Part shown: one piece after another, positions 22,122 through 33,905 of the stretch
How positions within the stretch are numbered: the stretch's first letter is position 1
Layout: each line of letters starts with the position of its first letter
Assembly: GCA_930367215.1 (NCBI GenBank)
Contig: OV884060.1
Coordinates: 204,169,253 to 204,233,252, forward strand
Source: Pollenia angustigena
Lineage: Eukaryota; Arthropoda; Insecta; Diptera; Polleniidae
Length of the DNA: 64,000 nucleotides
Direction: 5' to 3'
Position numbers and translations under genes: made by a program
Notes under the pieces: generated by a model
What the model was told of the DNA's origin: nothing
Seen by the model: only the letters and a program-made list of their open reading frames with translations
The model's database searches: none

Positions 22122-25100
22122 ATAGAGCAATTCCATATGAAAGCGATCACCTTTTGGACGACCCCTCTCCGATTTTAAAATAAATAGTCTCAATCGATTG
22201 CCCAGCAAAAAATAATGTACCTACATATTTTTTTTTTTATAGTGACTGGTTTAGTGGTGGTGTACACCACTGTCATGTGACAAAATTGAAGAATTCTTCA
22301 TAAGGGACCTCATTGAAAGTTGTTAAAAAAAAAAACTACTAAAGCGATCGCAACGAGTGATAGTTCGTTGGAAAGGTATTGAATCAGGCTTTAATTGAAA
22401 AATAAAATTTTCCTAATTTTTCTTAGAAATTTACCTTTAAATTTTCCCAAGAAAATTAAATTTTCCGATTTTCCACAGAAGCTCCTAAATTTTCCGGCTA
22501 ATTTTTTTTTTTTGGATTCCTCATAATTTTTGCTTTAAGAATCAGCAATAAAAAAATGGGCCCCGACTCCTTGTTTGGACAGGAGAAGAGCATTTAAGAG
22601 ACCACCTTGTTAAAAATACATTTTAAAAATTATTTTCCAGTTAAAAATACATTTATGAAGAAAAATCAATTTTTTTTTAAGAGCCCCAAGTTGAGTGTGT
22701 AGTGAATATGGTATGCCTGCCTTCACAAGATCGGCCATAAATCCATGGATAATAGCAGCAGTGGCATGTAATGGCACACCAAACCCGACTGAGGCAACAG
22801 GTCTTAAATGTTTTGTAAATTTTTTAAATTACCAGGTAATAAATATTTCACCTAAAATGACACGTGCAGAAACAAGTCATAAAACACGGATTTTCCATAA
22901 ATATGGCGAAATATTTATTACCTGGTAATTTAAAAAATTTGCAAAACATTTTATGACCTGTGGTCGGCTTATTGGCAGTAACCAATTAAGTCCCTCTTTA
23001 AAAAACATTTTATGACCAGTAGTTCACGCAAATTTTCCTATTAAAGAAAAGCAAATATCGCTTATTTTTTTTTACCTATTTTTTACCAAAAAATAAATAT
23101 AAATACTTCACACACTCTGAGTCAAATTTCAGTTGAATACTAAACGTGAAAGTGTTAAAGTGTTTTTTTTTTTTGTAAAGTAAAGAGTGAAGCTGTAAAG
23201 ACAATTTAAAGTAAAATGAATAAATTTTGCTGCAATCCGTTTAACAAGAATGGACATCGTTCGAAAAAGATAAAAGTATTAAAATTAACTGGTGTTTCGA
23301 AGCGATACATGAATGAATTAAATATACAATACGGTGAAGAAGCAGAATTCATTTGCCCCAAGTGTAAAATCGATTTGTCTCAACAAGCAAATGCATTGAA
23401 ACAAATGCAGCCACAATCCGAGAGTGAAATGACAAGTGAACAAAATGTTTCATCTGATAGTGAGGCAGACATTCCGATGGTCAATATGTCTTTGAGTCCT
23501 TTGAATGAGGCATTTACCACTTTAGGTGAAACGCCTATTAGAAAAAGAAAGTTGCGAAGTGAAACATACAGGAAAGAGAAAAAAGGCAAGGTTATGAGTG
23601 CAATCGCGACAATATTTGATGAAGGCTCTGATAACGATTGCAGTCAAGAAGATGACGTTGATGACGGCAAACAAATGATTGAGCAGTTGAAAAGAAAATT
23701 CAATTTAGCGACCACTTTTCCGGAGAAATATCTCATTTTATCTGTGCTGCCTCAATCATGGTCTATACGCAAGATTTCTGAACAGTTTCAAACATCTTTT
23801 TACATCGCGAGAAGAAGCAAAGAATTAGTTCGACAGAAGGGCATATTGGCGACTCCCACCAAGAAATTTGGCTCAAGAACCCTCAGCGAAGCAATGGTGA
23901 AATTGATTCAAGATTTTTACTGCAATGATAACAACAGCCGCGCCTGCCCAGGTACACGTGACTATGTTATCACACGTGAAGATGGAGAAAAAGTACACAA
24001 GCAGCGCAGATTATTATTATGTAATCTATCCGAAGCATACCATCAGTTCAATGAGAAATACCCAGCAGAAAAAGTGGGATTTTCTAAGTTTGCCATCCTA
24101 CGACCAAAAGAATGCGTGCTGGCATTAGACAGGCACGGAACGCATTCAGTCTGCGTTTGCATGTTTCATCAAAACATGAAATTAATTTTCTTTCCATGCA
24201 AGAAATTGAAAGTATTTCACGGTGAAATTGAAACATATAGGAACCTCCTGTCGAAGTCGTTGTGCGCATACCCCACGGAAAATTGTCATCTGTCCAAATG
24301 CGACAATTGTCCGAAGATTGACGAGCTAGAGCAATATTTGGCGGAAAAGTTTGAACAGCTGTTAATTCAGGAGGTGCATTTCAAACAGTGGATAATTAGC
24401 AGCGGCAGATGTTCCCTTGAGACCGTGGTAAAGCAGATTCCGGAATTCATCGAGGAATTCGGATTCAAGTTGAATGAACTGAAGGCGCACAATTTCATAT
24501 CCGAGATGGAATCGAAATTTCTAAAGGAAAGTAAGGAGAAATTAGCCCAAAATGAATTCATTGTGATTAGCGACTTTGCCGAGAATTACACTTTTCTCGT
24601 TCAGGATGAAATTCAGGCTTATCACTGGGCAAACGACCAGTGCACGGTGCATCCTTTTTGCATTTATTTCAAAAACGAAGATAACGAACTACAGACCGTA
24701 AGCCTTGTTGTTGTCGCGGAGAGTTTAGCTCATAATTATGTGTCCGTTTATTTATTTCAAATGAAACTGTTTGAATTCTTAAGATCAAAATTCGATGCAA
24801 TCGACAAAGTAACGTTTTTCTCAGACGGCGCGGCTTCTCAGTACAAGAATAAAAAAATTTTTACAATCTTTGCATAATTGAAGAAGAACAAAACTGCAAG
24901 GTCGAGCCCATGCGATGCGTTAGGGGGAACCCTAAAACGCATGGCGACTAAGGCAAGTTTGCAAAGGCAATATACTGACCAGATCTAAAATGTACAACAT
25001 TTGTTTTCGTGGATTCAAAGCAAGGAAATTGCCATTAACACAGTTTTATGCACTCAAAAAGAACACGATGCCATGGAGCGACGAATTCAAAACAGATATA

Positions 25101-25133
25101 ATAATGTCAAAACTATAACTGGAATTGCTCTAT
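22122..25133 (+). mobile_element. Unclassified DDE-type DNA transposon, 3.0 kb
   Basis: Perfect 14-bp terminal inverted repeats ATAGAGCAATTCCA at 22122-22135 and 25120-25133. The interior holds one long transposase-like frame (see 23216-25135). The 5' region of about 1 kb has AAATTTTCC-type motifs and an inverted repeat at 22773-22976. No convincing target duplication, so the superfamily is not assigned. Confidence 0.7.
22773..22976. repeat. Inverted repeat, 70-75 bp arms
   Basis: Arms 22773-22849 and 22908-22976 are near-identical mirrors (AAATTACCAGGTAATAAATA core) around a 58-bp loop. Either a small foldback inserted in the transposon leader or part of the transposon. The plus-strand frame at 22695-22928 only reads through it. 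Confidence 0.7.
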
Positions 25134-25135
25134 GA
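23216..25135 (+). pseudogene. Putative DDE transposase, recently inactivated
   Basis: An uninterrupted 553-codon frame runs 23216-24877. It starts with a zinc-binding-like region (C5 C6, then C47-P-K-C50). An acidic, serine-rich linker and a basic KRKLRSETYRKEKKGK segment follow. Next come a helical region (WSIRKISEQFQTSFYIARRS) that looks like a second DNA-binding domain, a cysteine cluster (SVCVCMFH and CHLSKCDNC), and an RNase-H-like core with ISDFAENY (D453) and FFSDGAASQYKN (D537). A one-base frameshift near 24855 ends the frame. A deletion near 24906 and a stop at 24986-24988 follow. Beyond these, PCDALGGTLKRMATKASL and a tail to TGA at 25133-25135 are readable, so the original protein was about 640-660 residues. 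From memory, close relatives are common as uncharacterized proteins in arthropods and cnidarians. The transposase role is inferred from the inverted repeats and the acidic motifs. Confidence 0.7.
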
Positions 25136-25264
25136 TAAAAATAAATAAAGAAAATAAATGTATTAGCCTTATTTGTAGAGTCGTTGTCGTGGTCGAACTC
25201 ATAGTTGTTTAAAATGTTTGCTGAAATCATTTAAATTTTATGACAACGACAATATAAAACACAA

Positions 25265-25888
25265 TTGGGGGACTCACAAGGTGTCATAAAGTCATATGTC
25301 TTAAAATAATAACATGAAAAAATACGACTGTTTTGAACAACCTCTCATAATTTAGTGTGCTATTTTGAATTTAAATCAGCTGATTTAAAACAAATATAAA
25401 AAAACAATTGGGAATTTAGCACATTATAACGAAACCTTGATAAAAAATAAATATTTACCTAAAATGTAAATATTATTTAGTTCTTATCTATGAATTAATA
25501 AATTAAAGTAGTTCTTTCCTGGCTTTTTTCAAACGCAAGCCACAAATAAATTTTATTTTGTTTGTTTACCAAACATCAGAGTCCTAAGCCTATCTTATTT
25601 GACGCCGCAAGTGTTTTGTTGCAAAAATTGCTAGCCGCAGGTAAAATTCGGATTTTAGCCGTATAAAACTGTGTCATCAACGGCGACGGCTACAAAGTCA
25701 TAGTCGCTCGGCTCTGCCGCTCAGCGCAGGTCTCTTCTGATTAATTATGACAGCACAATAAGCAAGCAAAGTTTTATTTATTTGAGACACTTTTTGTTTA
25801 CAAAGCAACAACAATATTTTTAAACCATTGTAAAATGTGAGAAAATTATTACAATACAACATGATAGCACACCTTGTGAATACCCCAA
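25265..25888. mobile_element. MITE E2, same family as E1
   Basis: Ends TTGGGGGACTCACAAGGTGT and ACACCTTGTGAATACCCCAA. 624 bp. Its interior (GCGGC/GCCGC and TTTTGTTGCAAAAATT segments) recurs inverted inside 32419-34076. Non-coding. Confidence 0.65.
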
Positions 25889-26237
25889 ATGAAAGTTTGT
25901 GGTTTTTATGTCGTTTGCGACAATCATAATACAAATTTCTAAAAACGACTAGTTTTTGACTACGACAACAACTCTCATGATAAAGCGCTTTTACCCGACA
26001 TATAAATGCGTTAATTGCGTTTTTATGGAAGGATTCGCTTACATTGTTCCCTCAATTTAAATGCGTTAACAACTGCTCAATTGAACATGCGAATTTGAGC
26101 GGGGACTACTGTATCTGCAATTATGCAATTTTTAAGCATTTAACACTTTTTATTGGGAAATTTTATGTTTTATGGAAAAGCATTTTTTAAGCACTACATT
26201 TAGAGAACGAAAATATCAAATTCATAATTGGAACGAG

Positions 26238-26817
26238 TAAGAAAGTATAGTCGGTCAAGCCCGACCATATGATACCCTACACCACAGTATATAAAAACAC
26301 ATCATGCTTATGTGTTCATATTAATATGGATTTATCTATGTTTATAAACTTCATTAAAATTGATTTGTGAGGGGCAGAAATTGCCCCCTACCTTCCCTCG
26401 CCGTCCTATTTTTTAAAAATGCATACCTTTTGTGTCCATATAGATATGGTACTATCTATGTCTTAAATTTCATTAAAATCGCTTTGATAGTTTCTGAGAG
26501 GAAGAAATTTCCCCCTATCCTCGTGGTCCTACGATTTGGCCCATTTTTAATAGGCTTGGTCCTTGTGCCAATAAGAACCTATGTCCCAAATTTTATCAAA
26601 TTAACTTCAAAATTGCGACCTGTACTTTGCGCACAAGGTGACATGGACAGCCAGTCAGCCTGCCAGCCAGCCGGACGGACATCGTTGGTTCGACTCAGAA
26701 AGTGTTTCTAAGTCGATAAGTATACTTTAAGGTGGGTCTAGGACCAATATTTTAAGGCGTTACACACATCAGCACAAATGCATAATACTCTCTCCACTAT
26801 TGTGGTGTGGGTATAAT
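26238..26817 (-). mobile_element. Helentron-like repeat, family G, copy 2
   Basis: Minus orientation: TTATACCCACACCAC start near 26817 and hairpin GTCGGGCTTGACCGAC with TATACTTTCTTAC end near 26238. Internal 120-bp units partly lost. The plus-strand frame at 26367-26711 is a shadow. Confidence 0.65.
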
Positions 26818-26930
26818 AAATTTGTTTATTTGAATTAATAAAACATGGCTGGAATTTCAATGATTTTGTTATTTATTTTATTTATTTCGGTTTAGCAAAC
26901 CCGAAGTAACATAAACAAAAGGGACTAGTC

Positions 26931-27225
26931 CAAGGCGAATTCATACAAGGTGGTCTTATTTTGAAACGTTTTACAACACTGTCAAACATTTTAACGTTGT
27001 GTCAAAAATGCAAACCAATATTTGATTTTGTTTTTATATTAAATTGTGTTTTTTTGAAATGTTATAACTTAAAAAAGTTTTAAATTTCACAATTTTAATC
27101 GAAAATTATAGAATTTAGTTAAGATTTCCCAGAACCAACAGGACGGTATACCATTTTGACACAAGGTTAGTAATCAGCTGTTGCTTACGTAGCAAAATAA
27201 GTTCACCTGGTATAAATTCGGCTTG
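26931..27225. mobile_element. hAT-like MITE (CAAGGCGAATT), 295 bp
   Basis: Inverted ends CAAGGCGAATTCATAC and mirror CAAGCCGAATTTATAC. Flanks GACTAGTC (26923-26930) and GAATAGTC (27226-27233) are an 8-bp duplication with one mismatch. Confidence 0.75.
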
Positions 27226-28189
27226 GAATAGTCTAAAACCAAAAGCTTTATTCGTTTCATTCATTAGGACAAACGCAAAATACCTGCCTAAAATGACTGT
27301 ACGAATTATTACCGACCTTTGAAAATACACACATTCATATAAAAATTTTATAGTATTCTGTATGAATGTATGCGGTTAAAAAATATTTTTGATCTAAAAA
27401 GCTCGCGAAACCTGCCTATATTTTAATTAATAGTTGTGTGTGACGTAAATGTCCCACTATGAGACATTTTGTTAAAAAAAAATGTCTTTTAAATTTCAGG
27501 CGCACATTTTTTAACAAAAAAAAAGTGCTTAAAAATGGTTATAGCAGCCGCCTGCCTATCTCTTAATTTAAGTTGATTTGTCTGTCAGTGATAATCTGTC
27601 TTTTAATTTGACAGTTTGTATTAATTACAAGTTATAAAAACGTTAACAAAATGGCCGCCAAATGAGTGTGATGTAAACAAAATATTATTTGTGATTTAAA
27701 GTATTTTTTTTTTTAATAAAATTTGCATAAAATATGAATTATGTAGTTCTTGTCATAGACTATAGATAAATATCTGTACATACCGTCCGCTTAAATCCAA
27801 AAAGCCGTAAGCGACAAAAATATAAAATCGATTTTTTGATTGATTATAATGTAATTAAGAAAATTACATTATAAATTTTTAAAACAGTCGATTTTTAATT
27901 TTTTTTGACGATCAGAATAGCAGTTATACACAGGGGAGCCAGATGATTTTGATAGGAATTCGGCATGTTTTCGAAAAAAAATCTGCATTATTGGCACTTT
28001 AGTTTAAAAAAATCGGAAAATTAAAAATACCTTTTTATAAATACAATAAATCATATTATTCATAAAAAATAAAATTTTGATAATCATCGTCTTCTATTGT
28101 TTATTATTATAAAAAGTCTATTTTTTTATGAAATAATGGTTTCATAGCATATCTCAGCTGTTTTACTTGAGGAAATTGCGCTGGAAAGG

Positions 28190-28460
28190 GGAATGTAAGA
28201 AAATATAAACTCACAGTTTATTGTTGGTGCTTTGTTTAAGCTTTGATATTGTTACAAGTAAGACTTAGAGTGTTTATAACTCTTATTCGCTTTAGGGTTT
28301 TATTTGTTTAATATTTTTGGCTTTTCTAAAATCTTTGGAAAAGGTTTCCTGATGAGCTGGCCGTAGCAGCCAGTAAAATGCGCATAGAAGCTAGCTTTCC
28401 CTCAACAATAAATTTCAGTGTATTCAGCAAATATGACAAATTGGGAATTTAGCACGTAAA
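28190..28460 (+). mobile_element. Dispersed repeat with hammerhead-like core, copy A
   Basis: Matches copies at 46180-46400 (minus), 54590-54870 (plus) and a truncated one at 46618-46719 (minus). Shared blocks: TTTTCTAAAATCTTT, the ribozyme-like core, and a tail with AATAAATTTCAGTG and TTGGGAATT(T/A)AGCACG. No coding capacity in any copy. Penelope-like elements are known to carry hammerhead motifs in their terminal repeats, so this may be such a terminal fragment. Confidence 0.6.
28344..28391 (+). ncRNA. Hammerhead-ribozyme-like motif A (core-mutated)
   Basis: Stem I strands are GTTTC (28344-28348) and GAAGC (28387-28391). Core CTGATGA is 28349-28355. Stem II is GCTGG/CCAGT with a 9-nt loop. 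The second core segment reads AAAA where GAAA is required, a change of the essential G12. Stem III is minimal (TGCGCAT), with predicted cleavage after 28386. Probably inactive. Confidence 0.5.
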
Positions 28461-29575
28461 ACGGATATCGTATTAATCAAATAACAGAAACTAAACAAAA
28501 TTTACTTTCAGCGACTTTTTTGTATTTTTGCTCAGTTTTTGGCGATTTTTGAGTCAAAAATTTTTATAGTTTTTTTTTTGTTGCATAATTAAATTTAAAA
28601 AAAATGTTATGAAAACTAAACAAAGTTGACGTTTGGCGATTTTTGACATCCGGTTTGGCGATGGAACTTAAAAAAATCTGACAACCCTGAATTTTATGCA
28701 CATCTTGCACTAAATCATAATAAGTCACATCTCAAAATTTATCAAAATCGAAATTTCATTTGCGAGACTGTCTTCTTTTTTCGCTTCTCATAAATATTTT
28801 TGAATTTTAAGTTGTGGCTGTTTATGATTAAGTGTGTGATATATTTATGTAAAACTAATAATTATTCAATATTAACTTCCGATAATTTGCAAAATAAAAT
28901 TTGAAAGGGCAACAACAAATATCTGTATCTGGAATGTCTGACGTTTAAAAATTGTGATGTCTGGCATTTAAATAGAAAAATAGAAAAGCAAAAATTTTCA
29001 AATATACAAAATTCAAAACAAACAAAAAAGCACAGGAAATTTTGTTGGCACCCCATAATATTTATTTTATCAAGTATTAGGATAGTATATTAAAGGTACA
29101 CTGAACGAAAAAAACTGTGATGACAGTATAAGTTCGTAAATTTGTATGTATGTATGTTTATGTAATGTTTCTTGTGCTTGTATTTATAAATGCATGTACA
29201 CATGGCCAAAGACATTTTTATTCAAAAAACTAATAAATGTTTTTTTTCTTATTTTGGGCCATAATGTTGTTCAAAAGTGGAATGAACTTTAGATGGTTTA
29301 AAAATATAATTGCATATATGTTTATGTAAATATGTCATCTTTAGGAAATATGCACATTTCATAGTGATCAAGTTATTTTCAAATTCATGCTACGAGGGTT
29401 GCTATTTATATTTTGAGCCTTGGCAGCGAAAATATAAAAATAACTTGTGCAGAAGTTCGTGCGATGTTTCGATCGATTAACTTTTGTATTTCGACTTTTA
29501 GCGATAAAGTCCCATCTTTGGCTACTGTGAAACGCTGGTATAACGAATTAATTTGCAGCTGCAGTTTGCTTAAGG

Positions 29576-30275
29576 TGTTATGATACTTGCTATTTTTTGT
29601 ATTGGATTTTTTTAGGATTGACTGAATGAAACAACAAATGCGAGAAAGAACAAGAAATACAATTTGATAAACAACCCCTTTTTCTGATTGACATTTCTCA
29701 TGTTTATTTTTTTCTTTGACTAAAACAAAAAAAATGATAAAAGCTTGGGCAGATGAAACTATTTTGTTTTTGATCAGTGAAATAAAGCAGGTGTCCTTCA
29801 TATGGGATTTCAAATCATAAATTTTCAATTAAAGAAAATACCCCTATGTAATTCTTAGTATTTTACATTATTTGCATTAAATTTTATTGTTTATTGAAAA
29901 AAAATTGTTTGTGATTCCAAAATAAAATGTAAACAAAACAAACAATACTGCCCACGTTTTTTGCCCACAAAACCCCGTCAAAAAAGCTAAAAATCGCAAA
30001 AAAAAAAGTTAAAACCCGCTACTTTCGATCAAAAACTAAAAAAATTGGCAACAGTGCTAACAATTAATCTGGAAATGTCAATTTTAAGTTAAAAATTTTT
30101 GTATTTTTTTGACAGTCTTAGATTATTTATCGATAACACATGTATATTTGTTTGACATTTCAAGATTTTTAATGATATAATCATACTCTTTACACTTAGT
30201 CAGTTTTCCTATGCAAATATGTTTGCACTGTTCTCCAATATAGAAAAAATACAAAAAATAGCAAGTATCATAACA
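29576..30275. mobile_element. TIR element (TGTTATGATACTTGC) inside the mariner
   Basis: About 28-bp inverted ends starting TGTTATGATACTTGCTATTT, 700 bp, flanked by GCTTAAGG (29568-29575) and GCTTTAGG (30276-30283), an 8-bp duplication with one mismatch. Removing it restores mariner reading order. Confidence 0.7.
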
Positions 30276-30449
30276 GCTTTAGGGACAAACTTCGTAAAGG
30301 TCGCCTTAATTTATTTGTTGTGGTAGAAAACACTGATACTGTGCGCAAATTGGGTCCAGTGCATGCAAAAGTGTATGGATTATTATGAAAATACTTTGGT
30401 ACACAACAAAGCCATTTCGATAATAAATCGGTGTCTTTACTTTATAATA

Positions 30450-30936
30450 GCCAATTAACACTACAACGAAATCTAGTACTAACGAGATTTCGAGCCAAAT
30501 CTAGTTGCTTTTGACTAGATTTCCCATACAAAACAAAATCTACTCAGTGACTAGATTTCGACGAAATCTACTCAAAATCTAGTAGTACTTAGTGATGCAA
30601 CTATGGTTTTTTCCATACCTATATAACTAAAAAATACTCCCCTGAACATGAAAAAAATGACATTTTAATAAAAAAAAAAACACAAACTGCTAAAAAAAAT
30701 TTTTAAATTTTGAGAAAATTGTAGAAAAATAAAAAAGACAAATAATATTAATAAAATAAATAGTGTTGATTATAAATAAAAGGTAACGCAATTTTTTAAT
30801 GTCTATTTCTTTTTGTCAATTATAAAAGCTATAAAAACAAAATCTCGCTAATGTCAAAAAGGAATAATGTAAACGCAGTAGATCTTGTGGAAGATTTCAA
30901 ATTAATTCTACTAGATTTCGTTCTAATGTAAATGGC
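30450..30936. mobile_element. MITE with iterated AAATCTAGT motif
   Basis: Inverted ends containing ACGAAATCTAGTA. The motif AATCTAGT or its mirror recurs at least six times within 30465-30590 and again by the right end. Non-coding and nested in the mariner relic. Confidence 0.55.
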
Positions 30937-31283
30937 CTATAAGGCTTAACAAATAAATAGCAACCCTCGTTTACTTACAGATCCATATTTATATTTTACA
31001 TAAATATTTATTTTAAACAGTGTTGCAAATTTAGCCACTATTTTTCATATTGCCATTAGCCATTTAAATTAAGCAAAATTTCGTTTTACTTAAATTAAAT
31101 AATAACCAAAATTAACACAAAATTTATCTTAATACATTTACGCAAACATCTAATTCGTTTGCAAATTTTATTATTTGATCATTAAAGAATTTTACTTTTC
31201 ACTGCTTTTGTGGTTTTTATTTCAAATAGGAAATGAGCTAATGGATCGTTTATTGTAAAAATGTTTTAAGATTAACTGTCTGG

Positions 31284-31407
31284 CCCACGATTTCGACAAG
31301 AATATTTCTTTCGTATATTTATATTGAAAACAAAAACAAATTGTATTTGTTTATTATTGTTTTCAATTTAAATAAGCGAAAGAAATGTTCTTGTTGACAT
31401 CGTGGAC
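31284..31407. repeat. 124-bp palindromic MITE
   Basis: Arms of about 60 bp around CCACGAT...ATCGTGG with a TTGAAAACAAAAACAAA inner arm. CTGG lies at both flanks (31280-31283, 31408-31411), possibly the duplication. A related hairpin fragment is at 45050-45135. Confidence 0.65.
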
Positions 31408-31834
31408 CTGGCAGCAATTCTTTTGTATTTTGTAATGGAATTTTTAAGAGGCTTTATCTCAAAATTAAGCAACTTTTGGTCGTAGAAAGTTGACAACACT
31501 GATTTTAAATCTCGATTATATATAATTAAAAAAATATATATAACACCCAATTTACATGAGGAGTTATACGATGTCGCTTTTTCGACGTCTCTTTTTGTTT
31601 GCTGGCAAACGGTGTAGAGAAGAAAGAGGAGTGCAAAAAGACTCGGTTTGTGTTTTTCTTTAAATAAAAAATAAAATTTCGTAAATTAACAAAAATTGTT
31701 TAAAAGAAAATGAAAATTTGCTGTTCAAGAAGGACAAGAATTGCACGTCTACAATGACCGTATCTTCAATTCTTAATATTCGTGGTATATTAGAATTTAT
31801 GAATTTGGAATAAACTTTTTTTCATAAAAACTTT

Positions 31835-32060
31835 GAGCCCTGCAGCTGCCTCTGAGTTTACAATGGATTCTAGCTACAATGTGACAATAGACAGATGTCA
31901 TCAGCACAGTCGAGATCTTCTAGGCGTGCATGCATACCCGACGTAATACCACGCCCTGATGTTGTGTCACCTCTTAATGCCATATGCAATACCATGTTGA
32001 ACAACAGTTAAGACAACGCACAACATTGGCTCACACTTAAATTCACCGGTATACATATTT
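31835..32060 (-). pseudogene. Non-LTR retrotransposon reverse-transcriptase fragment
   Basis: On the minus strand a frame reads GITSGMHARLEDLDCADDIC then LLSH. This matches reverse-transcriptase motif C of LINEs (FADD, here CADD) with its preceding LDDLDF block. Only about 70 codons are recognisable, with stops nearby. Clade not determined. Confidence 0.6.
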
Positions 32061-32485
32061 CTGCCAAAATGCCATAATTTGGATCCTAACAATTTTCATT
32101 ATTTGTCGAACTTGAAGTTATTCTATGTTTTAATTAAATTTTGATCTAATTGCGTTCGATAAAAATATCGATTATTTCCGTTCATACCATTGGCGTCCCA
32201 AGTGGCATTTTAGCACCTCCCTCAAATTTAACCACCTGATTTGTATAATATCTTAAGCAGCACACTTTAGGAACCCACGACTTTCAGACAGTGATTTTTG
32301 GATTTTGGCATAAACTAGCCACAAATATAACAAAATAAATAAGGACTGTTAACACAACCAGCGACAATGTAGTTTAAAGCAAAACATTTAACAATACAAT
32401 AACATTTGCATACACATATGGGATATTCACAAGGTGTGCTATCATGTTATATTGTCATAATGTTCTAACATAGGTTTAAAGACAA

Positions 32486-33045
32486 TTAGGGAATTCACAT
32501 GGTGTACTAGTGTGTTGTATTAATCGTATGTGCTAAAACTTTACCACAGTTGTAAATATGTTGTTGGTATCTTTCATATTTATATATTTTAAGACAATAA
32601 AAACTGAGGTTGTCTGTTTTTCATGTGTACTATGCAGTATCTTCAGTGTCAGCTGTTTTTACCGTTTTGTATTTTTTTATTCTTCTGTTTTGATAATATT
32701 AATTTAATTAGTTAATACTAAAATTTTCATAAATATCGTCTTCCTCTTCTTCATCGCCTAGAAATAAACTTTTTTATTAAAAAAAAAAAAAAAACAAACA
32801 ATTAAATTCTTACTCGTTTCAACCATTAGTATGTCGGATGCAAACTTTTCACACAAAACCATAAAAATTTTATCTTTATCGCTTCTTGCCGGCATTTTTA
32901 TATATTTTTATTTTTTGCTCTGACGTTGATTTGACGTTTTTATGACTTATGATTTAGAAAATACAATATGCTACTCACATATATAAAATTTTTTCAAATA
33001 TGACTTTACGACTTATAACTCTGAGCCACCATGTGAATTCCCTAA
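32486..33045. mobile_element. MITE E4 (TTAGGGAATTCACATGGTG)
   Basis: Inverted ends TTAGGGAATTCACATGGTG, 560 bp, nested in E3 and a divergent member of the same family. Non-coding. Confidence 0.6.
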
Positions 33046-33290
33046 ATGTAACAAAAAGTGTCTTAAATTAATAGAACTTTGCTTGCTATATTTATTGTGC
33101 TGTCGTAATTTTTGCAACAAAACACTTGCGGCGTCAAATTATATCGGCTTAGGACTCTGATGTTTGCTAATCAAACAAAATAAAATTTATTTGTGATTTG
33201 CGTCTAAAAAAATGTCAATCCCGAAAAATCCCGGCATTTCTTGATTCTGGATTTCCCGTTTGGCATCGCTAATTAGAATTAAAAAATATT

Positions 33291-33905
33291 AATCCAAATT
33301 TTTAATATTTTTAATTAGGCTTAAGTTCATTAAATTTAATTTTCATTAAATTATTTTTATGAAGAAAGGAATTTTACAACATGAAAATTAATTAAAATTT
33401 ATTGATAATTTTTTTTTTTTTTTCCATTCTAGAATCAATCTGGGCTCGAACCCAGGTGTTTACGGACAGGTTACCCTGACATGTTTCGATTGCAACCACT
33501 CAATCTCCTCAGAGGGCTTGCCGTTTAACACTCGCAGCCATCGACGACTGCTGACGTCATTAGTCAAACATCAATCCTTAAACCAAATTGTATTCAACCA
33601 TTGGTAGATCGAAATTTGCTTTGAATGATTATCTATTTTAATTTATTTTAACATGTTATTCCTTTACTTCTGTTTTTTCGTACTTTTGTCAAGAATTCTT
33701 CTTGAAGTTCAAAGTACATATTTTTTGTTTTTTCATTTTTTGTCTTTCTTATTCTTGTTGACCTTTTCAGCACAACTTGAAGGACAAATGCAAACATAGA
33801 GCTCGTGCCTTAGCTTTAACAATTATTAGTATTGTGGTTATTTTATTGAACTATTTATGGTTTTTAATCCAAATTTTTAATATTTTTAATTAGGCTTAAG
33901 TTCAT
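33291..33905. repeat. 40-bp direct repeat flanking a 535-bp segment
   Basis: The 40 bp at 33291-33330 is repeated exactly at 33866-33905. Too long for ordinary target duplications. Perhaps a local duplication or remnant terminal repeat. Confidence 0.7.
33425..33545 (-). repeat. tRNA-like, SINE-like segment with Pol III boxes
   Basis: On the minus strand a perfect B box GGTTCGAGCCC (33452-33442) lies about 40 bp after an A-box-like GATTGAGTGGTTG (33506-33494). A poly-A run follows at 33422-33408 (poly-T on plus). This is the layout of a tRNA-derived SINE or retroposed tRNA-like RNA. Arms do not fold into an intact tRNA. Confidence 0.45.

Larger units (their letters stand above)
27931..28689. 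mobile_element. Possible hAT-like element (CAGGG...CCCTG)
   Basis: Ends CAGGGGAGCCAGAT and mirror of CAGGGTTGTCAGAT. GGCGATTTTT motifs recur inside. A ribozyme-bearing repeat (28190-28460) is nested within. No target duplication found. Confidence 0.4.
29393..30969 (+). mobile_element. Mariner-like element relic with two nested MITEs
   Basis: Perfect 17-bp ends CGAGGGTTGCTATTTAT. Coding debris: DKVPSLATVKRWYNEF near 29505-29550 and RDKLRKGRLN with VENTDTVRKL near 30283-30345, both characteristic of the N-terminal DNA-binding half of DD34D mariner transposases. A C-terminal scrap follows and the catalytic centre is deleted. The first block is split from the second by the 700-bp insertion at 29576-30275. 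Confidence 0.65.

Noticed and set aside
23380..24561. Several frames antisense or out of frame within the transposase
   Set aside because: They are shadows of the 553-codon frame on the plus strand.
26367..26711. 114-codon open frame
   Set aside because: It runs antisense through a Helentron-like repeat (family G). The other two copies give similar antisense frames, so it is a repeat shadow.
29406..29828. 140-codon minus-strand frame
   Set aside because: It crosses the border between mariner relic and nested TIR element and has no protein-like features.
33425..33545. Intact tRNA gene
   Set aside because: B box is perfect but no four-arm fold with a matched acceptor stem could be drawn, and a poly-A tract follows.
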